64,000 nt of DNA, from assembly GCA_028752905.1 (NCBI GenBank), contig JAQNBH010000002.1:37516975-37580974 (forward strand), written 5' to 3'. Positions 57,301-64,000 of the stretch are shown here, one piece after another. How positions within the stretch are numbered: the stretch's first letter is position 1; every line of letters starts with the position of its first letter. A program made the position numbers and the translations under genes. The notes below the pieces were generated by a model. The model searched no databases and had not been told where the DNA came from. It saw only the letters and a program-made list of their open reading frames with translations. Source of the DNA: Cladorhizidae sp. MBARI D1340-BT2 (lineage: Eukaryota > Porifera > Demospongiae > Poecilosclerida > Cladorhizidae).

Positions 57301-57718
57301 CCTAGGTAATAATAATATTAGTCATGTTGGTGCAGCTGCTCTAGCTGCTGCACTAAAGTCATGCCATGAGCTACACACACTAGACCTACGTGATAATAAT
57401 ATTAGTGATGTTGGTACAATAGCTCTAGCTGCTGCACTAAAGTCATGCCATAAGCTACACACACTAGACCTAGCTTGTAATAATATTAGTCATGTTGGTA
57501 CAGCTGCTCTAGCTGCTGCACTAAAGTCATGCCATGAGCTACACTCACTAGGCCTAAGTAAAAATAATATTAGTGATGTTGGTACAATAGCTCTAGCTGC
57601 TGCACTAAAGTCATGCCATAAGCTACAAGCACTAGACCTATATAATAATAATATTAGTGCTGAAGCTGGTGCTGCTCTAAGAGCTCAACTAAGTGTCCTG
57701 GTATATATCTATAACTGA
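54330..57718 (+). CDS. NLR immune receptor: CARD-like, Death, Ig, NACHT, LRR (one frame break)
   Basis: An intracellular sensor of the NLR type, expected to oligomerise through NACHT when ligand meets the LRRs and to signal through its Death-fold domains. Residues counted from the ATG: CARD/DED-like helical domain about 20-112; Death domain about 145-230 (KWEELGLALGLS core); Ig-like domain about 250-345 (YLWKKE, then GKYTC); NACHT from about 420 with Walker A GRPGSGKTT (427-435), Walker B CFILDGLDEF (503-512) and VIVTSRP (536-542). The conserved HLTFQEFLAAL motif and eight 28-residue LRRs follow in another frame. The frame changes near 56445, where one base seems missing (CTAGGCTTG), so the protein would be about 705 plus 423 residues if joined. 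The frame as read stops at 56529-56531. It could be a real null allele, a sequencing error or an unrecognised splice. No other NLR is in the window. Confidence 0.9.
56987..57658 (+). repeat. Eight near-identical 84-bp LRR-coding repeats
   Basis: Each codes for one ribonuclease-inhibitor-type LRR with AALAAALKSCHELHTLDL and NNIS. Differences are concentrated at the two residues after DL and at the H/D and GAA/GTI positions, which alternate from repeat to repeat. Silent sites are also nearly identical, so the repeats were recently homogenised. The preceding LRRs (about 56850-56986) are more diverged. Confidence 0.95.
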
Positions 57719-57919
57719 TGCATCTCCACCTGAGGAGTATTTCTCATCTGTAAACTGAATCTCACTCCTAACACTTATAACTATGTGCTGCATATTCCAC
57801 CATCACTAACCTCTCTTCCCCTTGTCTTCATCACAATGCTACTCATGTTGTCATGTGAACATCACATTTTTTAATGATACTATTTTTCCCAACGGCAAAT
57901 GCTAATAATGTTCATCTAA

Positions 57920-57925
57920 AATAAA
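57920..57925 (+). promoter_or_regulatory. Poly(A) signal of the NLR gene (predicted)
   Basis: AATAAA about 200 bp after the stop codon, followed by a GTGTATT stretch. Confidence 0.5.
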
Positions 57926-57930
57926 GTGTA

Positions 57931-58554
57931 TTAAAGAGAGGCTGTCGTGCTAAATAATATAATTATATTTTAAGTAAGAAAAGATGATGTGTGGTGTCCA
58001 GCTCATGAGAAGCTAAATTTCAGACCATCTTTCCCTTAGAAATGTTCATCTTTCTGAACTGCCAAGAACTCGTGAGTCAAATGACCACACCTTTTTCTAG
58101 GCTGTAAAAATTGAACAAGTTTTCCCCCTTTCAGTTTCAATTCAAAGAGAAAAGCCACAGGAGAGATCATTAAATTAGCTTTTCATGAACTGGACAACCA
58201 ATATACCCTACACCTGTTTAGAATAACATTTAATTATAAAATAATAATGAGTTTTTACATAAAATATAACAATTAAAAATATATAATAATTAAATAATAA
58301 TATAACAAAAATAAAATATAAAGCAATAATAATAAAATAATATTTTAATTAATATAAATAATAAATAATAAATATATAATAATTAATATAAAAACATAAT
58401 TAATATAAAAATAATATAAAAACATACTAATAAAAATTATAATGGTAATAAAAGATAAAAGATTTTTTAAATAAATAATATAATAAAATATATTTTTAAT
58501 AAATAATATAATAAAATATAATTTTTAATGATAATAGATAAAGAGAGAAATGTC
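57931..58554. other. AT-rich low-complexity region
   Basis: From about 58210 to 58530 the sequence is almost wholly A and T, built of AATAATATAA-like pieces. No gene is recognised. Confidence 0.6.
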
Positions 58555-59070
58555 ACAATTTGAGTTCACTGTGAAACTGACATTTTTAACGTCTGCATTT
58601 TAAATTTCAGGAAGCACTAGGAAGATGTGGAGATTTGATGCTGCTCAGTCTGAACAAAGTGTGAGAACTTGAAGTTCACTAGCACCCGAAAGTTGAAAAT
58701 TGTCAATTGTGGTAGGACGGCAAGGCCTACACAACAAGACATGCCCGTGATGACAATGTGTGGTGTTTGCAGTATGAGCCCGCTCCATGGCAACACGGTC
58801 AACTATTGGATCTCACGACCCAATATGTGACCGTGTTGACATGGAGCTTGCTCCCACTGCACCCACTACACATTGTACTCGTGAGCATGTCAGTGCTGTA
58901 TAGCACATGTCCATGAACCACAAGTTGACAATTTTCAACTTCTGGTCCGTAGTGAACTTCAAGGTTATCACGGTTCAAACTGTACAGCATCAAATGACCA
59001 CATTTTCCAAGGAGAAGGCCGAAATGTCGAAATGTTAAAAAATGTCAGTTTGACAGCAAACTCAAATTGT
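58555..59070. repeat. 516-bp foldback (MITE-like), distinct family
   Basis: Left arm from ACAATTTGAGTT and right arm ending CTCAAATTGT, complementary along most of their length with mismatches; internal landmarks include GAAGTTCACTAGC against GTAGTGAACTTC and, at the centre, ACACGGTCAACTATTGG against ATATGTGACCGTGTTGAC. No coding capacity. It is unlike the AGATAGGTCTC foldbacks. Confidence 0.8.
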
Positions 59071-59221
59071 CTGAAATTCCCTGTAATGAAATAAAGTTCA
59101 ACAATAATTACAATTCCTAGGCCATTAATAATGTCACCTAACCACACCAAACGGCAAACGTGATAATAATGGACAGCCAACAGCAAGAGGACACCAAACA
59201 GCACGTTTACCAACAATAAAC

Positions 59222-60531
59222 GGATCAATTACAGTATGCGGATTCAGCGCTACACGCATTTATATTAAGCAATGCGAGCGGTGGAATTAGGAATTGCGCG
59301 GGAGGGTAGAATTGCGCGGGAGAGTCTGCCTGAACATGTCTTTGCTGATATTGGGATCGGTAGCATTCGCAGGGACCCCTGCTATTGTCAGCTTTCTGCA
59401 GAGGAAGAGGTTGCTATCTACACACAAGAAGTGTACATGTGGGTCCATGATGGGGCTGAAGGATAGGGCTGATATTAGTGATGGCTGTCGTTGGAAATGC
59501 CCTAACTGCAAAGCTACACTGAGCATCAGAAAGGGAAGTTTTTTTGATAAATCCAAGCTATCTTTACAGAAGTGGCTTCTTTTAATTCATTGGTGGTCCA
59601 AACAGTACCCTGTGAAGGATGCCGCAGCTGATGTGGTAGTGTCTCCTGTGACTGCAGTGCAGGTATACAGCGGGATGAGGGATGTCTGTAGCCACAGACT
59701 GTGCATAGATCCGCAAATAAAACTTGGAGGTCCTGAGGTAGTTGTGGCCATTGATGAGTCTCTATTCTCACATAAACCAAAGGTATATACATGTATATAT
59801 ATTATATTATATATATATATTGTTTATTTAATATTGTTCTTCACTTCTAGTATCATAGAGGTCGACCTTCAGAGGAACCAGCATGGGTATTTGGAATTTG
59901 TGACATTAGTAAAGAACCTGCACTTGGGTATATGGAATTAGTGGATTGTCGGGATGCTACCACACTATTACCCATTATACAGGCGCATGTGGAGCCTGGC
60001 ACTATTGTGTGGTCAGACTGTTGGGCAGCATACAATGATGTTGATCTCTTGCCTGCTGTACACAGTCACAGCACTGTGAATCATTCTGTTCAATTTGTAA
60101 ATCCAAGCGGAGTGCATACTAACCACATAGAATCTTACTGGAATCGTGTAAAAGTTAAGATCAAGCGAATGAGAGGATGTCACCGCTCTCAACTCCCTTC
60201 TTATTTAGATGAGTTCATGTGGCGGGAAAGATATGGAAAAACAAATGAAGATGTTCTGCAAAACATTTACCATGACATTGCCCTCTGGTATCCGATGTAG
60301 AAGTAGCATTCACCATGATTTATCGAAAACCCTATAATTGTTGTATTTGTATTTGTATGATTTATTCAGTATGATTTATTCACTATAATTGTACTATAAT
60401 TGTATTTGTATGATTTATTCAAGGGACTTTTACTTTCTCGGAGGTGGCAGCGCGGCTCCGCTGAATCGCGGACCTTCGCATTGCTTAATATAAATGCGTG
60501 TAGCGCTGAATCCGCATACTGTAATTGATCC
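59222..60531 (+). mobile_element. Merlin-superfamily DNA transposon (copy 2), complete
   Basis: 56-bp inverted repeats at 59222-59277 and 60476-60531 (ends GGATCAATTACAG and its complement). An 8-bp target duplication CAATAAAC lies at 59214-59221 and 60532-60539. The terminal repeats differ from those of the element at 1159-2351, so it is a separate family of the same superfamily. It sits beside the 516-bp foldback. Confidence 0.93.
59336..60300 (+). CDS. Merlin transposase, 298 aa, one intron
   Basis: Two exons: 59336-59782 and 59851-60300, with a 68-bp GT-AG intron in phase 0 whose body is TA-rich and whose acceptor is TTCACTTCTAG. An N-terminal zinc ribbon is visible (C33, C35, C55, C58). 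The ISXO2-like DDE triad is AIDES (D140), WSDCWAAYN (D205) and NHIESYW (E243). The frame is intact after splicing, so the element could be autonomous. The start is the first in-frame ATG; the frame is open further upstream and an upstream exon cannot be excluded, since a second ATG frame starts at 59272 inside the inverted repeat. The exon-1 half of the DDE domain ends just after the first catalytic aspartate. Confidence 0.9.
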
Positions 60532-60539
60532 CAATAAAC

Positions 60540-61216
60540 ACTAGTACACATCAAGTACTAGCCAGCTTACTAAATAGCGCACACTCTGGGACTCACCGTT
60601 CAGCCATTGCCGCATTGTAGAGTCTTCATATTCTCTTTTCCGCAACTGGTTCACTTTTCTGGAGCAATAATTAGCTAGTGACAGCGTCGGACTAGCTAGG
60701 TTGAAAAAACAAACAAAAATGGCTCAAAATGAAAGAAACGCTGCCACACTAAAAGAGCAACGTTAGCCAATACCAAAAGCGAACTAGACTGCTGGGTTAC
60801 CTAGGCAAGACTTGTTTACGCATGTGCAGTTGAAAAATTGCGCTCGACATAAAAGCGGGTAACTGGCGCGTAGTACATCTTAGCACTAAGCATTATCCCC
60901 TTTCCCAGGAACTGCACATCTCTACAGCAGTGTCTGATTCTATACAATACATAAGCCAACCCCTGAGAGGATTTAAAAAAATTAAATTAATTGTGTTTTG
61001 GGTCCCACTTTAAAGCGAATCGGTAAGGGTCGTTAGAAGTGGAGGAAATCTAATAGGTAGACTAACTTTAGACAATGAACCCTTACAGCCCCTGTTTAGC
61101 TTCTAGAGGAAAACACACCCTGACTTACTGGAGAAAGCAAACCATGTAGCCAGAACCAGGAAGGGGAGGATGTACAAATCAATTTCGTGGTTAATAAACT
61201 TGTTTACAGGAGTCAA
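60540..61216. other. Non-repetitive spacer
   Basis: A short frame with a good start context (MAQNERNAATLKEQR at 60719) is noted but has no support as a gene. Nothing else is recognised. Confidence 0.35.
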
Positions 61217-61328
61217 GTCTCAGAACCTCCCCATGTCTCCACATTCTGGTTGCCATGGCAGTCAGGAGACAAGTCTCAGAACCTCCCCATGTCTCCACAT
61301 TCAGGTTGCCGTGGCAGTCAGGAGACAA
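61217..61328. repeat. 56-bp tandem duplication
   Basis: Two copies of a 56-bp unit starting GTCTCAGAACCTCCCCATG; they differ at two or so bases. Confidence 0.9.
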
Positions 61329-61344
61329 GTATCAGATTTTCACC

Positions 61345-61565
61345 GTTATTTTATTATTATCTGGTGGAAGATGTCTTGTGCCAAAAAACCCTCTGTTTCT
61401 TCATTATAGAGGAAGACATCTCGAGACATAAAACTCTAAAATGTGGTTTTGATCAATGGTTTATCATTATGGAGGAATATGCCTCAATCTCCGAAAACCT
61501 AAAAATATATTGTGACAACTATTTCATCATTGTGGTGGAAGATGCACTGCTCAAGCTCTAAACCC
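61345..61565. repeat. Degenerate tandem repeat, about 3-4 copies of roughly 60-70 bp
   Basis: Loosely repeated pieces around TCATTATAGAGGAAGA, TCATTATGGAGGAATA and TCATTGTGGTGGAAGA. The plus strand is open through it and reads FIIEED, FIIMEE and FIIVVED in turn, a worn periodic peptide with no known domain. Confidence 0.5.
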
Positions 61566-61599
61566 TTTTATGTCTTAGGGATAGAATATAATTAGGCCT

Positions 61600-63620
61600 A
61601 GAAATATATAGACTTCTATTGCCTTGGGGATAATTTTACTAAATATAGTTTAGCCTAGAAATATATACTGTACTGTGGCAAAGTGATTGACTTAACTAAA
61701 TAAAGTTAGGAATAGAAACGTATACCGTATAGCCAACTTATATTGCCTAGGGGATGGATAAAGTTAGGCCTAGCAATATATCATGTGTAGCTGATTTCTG
61801 TTGTCTTGGGATCGCTAAATAAAGTTAGGACTACCATGTAGAGAATGGATTTTACTACAACTAGAAATATATACTGCTCAGCTCTCTTCTGTTGCTCTGG
61901 GGTGGACTTCACTAAATATAGAAACATATACCGTATAGCCAACTTATATTGCCTAGGGGATGGATAAAGTTAGGCCTGGCAATATTATCATGTGTAGCTG
62001 ATTTCTGTTATCTTGGGATCGCTAAATAAAGTTAGGACTACCTTGTAGAATGGATTTTTCTACGACTAGAAATATCTACTGCTTAGCTGACTTCTGTTGC
62101 TCTGTGGTGGACTTCACTAAATAAATTTAGGCAGGAATATATAGCATGTAGCTAACTTATGTTTACTTGGGGAGGATTTACTAAATAAAGTTAGGACTAT
62201 AGGAATATACTATTTACATCACTTCTGTCATATATGTCGACTGAAAGTTCCTTGAGAGTTCTTCGCCGACATAATCTGCTGACTTCTGTTACCTTTGAGT
62301 TGGCTTCGCTAAATATAGTTAGGACTAGGAATACAGACTCTGTAGCTGACTTCTATTGCCTTTGAGTCGACATTACCAAATATAGTTGGGACTAGGAATA
62401 TATACCATGTAGTTTAATTGGGGTGGACTTACAAAATAATGTTTGTAATAGGTTCACTTACCTTCTGTTCCATAGGGTTGGTAGGTTAGGTGGTTTTACT
62501 AAATAAAGTTAGGCGTAGAAATATATACTCTGTATCTGACATCTATTGCCATTTTGCTAAATATTGTTTGGCTATAACTACAGAGTAGCTGACTTCTCAT
62601 GCCTTAGCACTAAATAATGTTAGGACTATGTACTATGTAGCTAAGTTCTGTTGCCTTGGTGTCAACATTACTAATTAAAGTTAGGACTAGGTAATTTATG
62701 TTTACTTGGGATGCCTTTACTTAGGTCTAGGAATATACTGTTAACCTAATTTCTGTTGGTTAGGTGTGGACTTTACTAAATATAGTTAGGAATAGAAATA
62801 TATATAAATTTCTCTTCCCTTGGCATTGACTTTTGTAAATATAGTTAGGACTATGTAGCTGACTTCTATAGCTTTGGGGGTGGATTTTACTAAATAAAGT
62901 TTGTCATAGGAATATATACTCTGAAGTAACTTCTTTTGCCTTAGAGTTAACTTTACTAAATAATGTTTGGACTAGGAATATATCCCATACAGCTAACTTT
63001 TGTTTAATAGTGGTGAATTTACTAAATAAGTTTCATAGTAGGAATAACAGTTTACCTAACTTTAGTTGACAAGGATTAGACTACACTAAATATAGTTTGG
63101 CCTTGAAATATATACAATATAGTTGACTTCTGTTGCCATGTGGTTGACTTCACTGAATAAAGGTAGGACCAAATAGTGGTGAATTTTACTAAATAGAGAA
63201 ATATATCTGTAGCCGACTTCTTTTGCCTTGGGGGTGACTTTACTAAATAAAGTTAGGACTATGAATATAAAGTATGTAACTAACTTCTTTACATTACTAA
63301 ATAATGTTTGAACTTGGAATATACTAGAACCTAACTACTGTTGCCCAGGATTGAACTCAACTAAATTTAGTTAGGACTAGAAATATATATTGTGTAACTG
63401 ACCTCTATACCTTGAGGAATTCATTTTAATAAGTAAAATTAGGCCTAGAAATATAATATACTGCTTTTTCTGTTGCCTTGCGATTGACTTCACTAAATAT
63501 AGTTAGGACTAAGAATCTATACTCTGTAGCTGCCTTTGTGGTGGATTTTACTAAATATATTTAGGCCTATATAGAAAATATTCATGGAGCAGTGTTCTAT
63601 TGCAGGATTTTACAAAATAC
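61600..63620. repeat. Ancient degenerate tandem array, unit about 65-80 bp, some 25-30 copies
   Basis: Units share TACTAAATAAAGTTAGGACT, GGAATATATACT and GTAGCTGACTTCTGTTGCC in this order, with many substitutions and indels. It contrasts with the nearly identical arrays elsewhere in the window. One pair (around 61680-61840 and 61920-62080) is more alike, showing a later duplication. No gene is recognised. Confidence 0.85.
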
Positions 63621-64000
63621 AGTTAGGCCAAGAAATAATAATATAGCTATGCTGAAAAATTGTCACAGCTATAATTATAAATAAATATATATAAGATTAT
63701 GCTGAAAGAATGTTACAGCTATAATTATAATTGAAGATGTAAAAGATTGTTCTGGAGCTATAATTTTTCCCCCATTAACACCTAATTAACACATGTTATA
63801 TAGTTATCATTACAAAAATACCAAAATAACAAAATAACAATAAATACATAAATAAATAACTAAAAAGGTAATACGTTCAACTCCCGACCGACCCCAAAAC
63901 AGACAAGGCATTCCCCCGCTTGACTGCCACTGAGAGACGCTGAAGGAGGTAATCACTGGCTTCACCTCCCCAAGTTCTTTGCCTTGATTTAAAAGATTAT
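63621..64000. other. AT-rich tail with a short duplication
   Basis: A roughly 60-bp unit with TATGCTGAAA and CACAGCTATAATTATAA occurs twice or more at about 63640-63760. From about 63880 the sequence is ordinary; no gene is recognised before the window ends. Confidence 0.5.

Noticed and set aside
60719..60766. Small frame MAQNERNAATLKEQR with a good start context
   Set aside because: Only 15 codons, with no recognisable continuation exon.

Overview
The window is eukaryotic. It has spliced genes with GT-AG introns, several classes of eukaryotic DNA transposon (Merlin, hAT, PIF/Harbinger-like, pogo-like), and an NLR-type immune receptor that joins Death-fold, Ig, NACHT and ribonuclease-inhibitor-type LRR domains. 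That architecture, together with TTAGGG-bearing satellites, points to an early-branching animal. I infer a demosponge most probably; the phylum is not proven by anything read here.

Most of the window (about 2.8-54.2 kb) is tandem repeat. At least nine minisatellite families occur, with unit lengths 24, 30, 36, 39 (two unrelated), 40 (two unrelated), 42, 58, 61 and 67 bp. The 24-bp and 42-bp families descend from one ancestor, and so do the 58-bp and 67-bp families. Many long open frames lie in these arrays on both strands only because 24, 30, 36, 39 and 42 are multiples of three; I do not call them genes.

Two copies of one composite block can be followed in the same order: 24-bp array, hAT element, degenerate 24-bp array, block B, 67-bp array, block C, 42-bp array, block D. 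Copy 1 (about 9.4-26.8 kb) carries hugely expanded 67-bp and 42-bp arrays and a second hAT element that has itself been invaded. Copy 2 (about 28.2-32.8 kb) is compact. Partial copies follow near 34.5-36.7 kb and 43.0-43.9 kb.

Left edge (1-2.6 kb): PIF/Harbinger-like transposase scraps and a minus-strand MADF-domain gene. A Merlin element (1159-2351) sits inside a MADF exon with an 8-bp target duplication. Middle: hAT at 10618-12400 and 29294-31125; a larger TTF/DUF4371-type hAT pseudogene at 15027-19734 with a nested 1.85-kb element; a hAT-type MITE (35028-35924) whose interior became a 30-bp satellite; a candidate element at 36689-37987 containing a pogo-like remnant; and a foldback family.

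Right part (50.5-57.9 kb): the one convincing host gene. A TATA box (50546) and short non-coding exon lead into a 3.6-kb intron made of about 89 copies of a 40-bp unit, each repeating the splice-donor context. A strong pyrimidine-tract acceptor then abuts the ATG (54330) of the NLR (CARD-like, Death, Ig, NACHT, LRR). The reading frame breaks once near 56445. After it come an AT-rich stretch, a 516-bp foldback, a second Merlin element with an apparently intact one-intron transposase (59222-60531), and an old degenerate repeat array (61.6-63.6 kb). No rRNA, tRNA or CRISPR was recognised.
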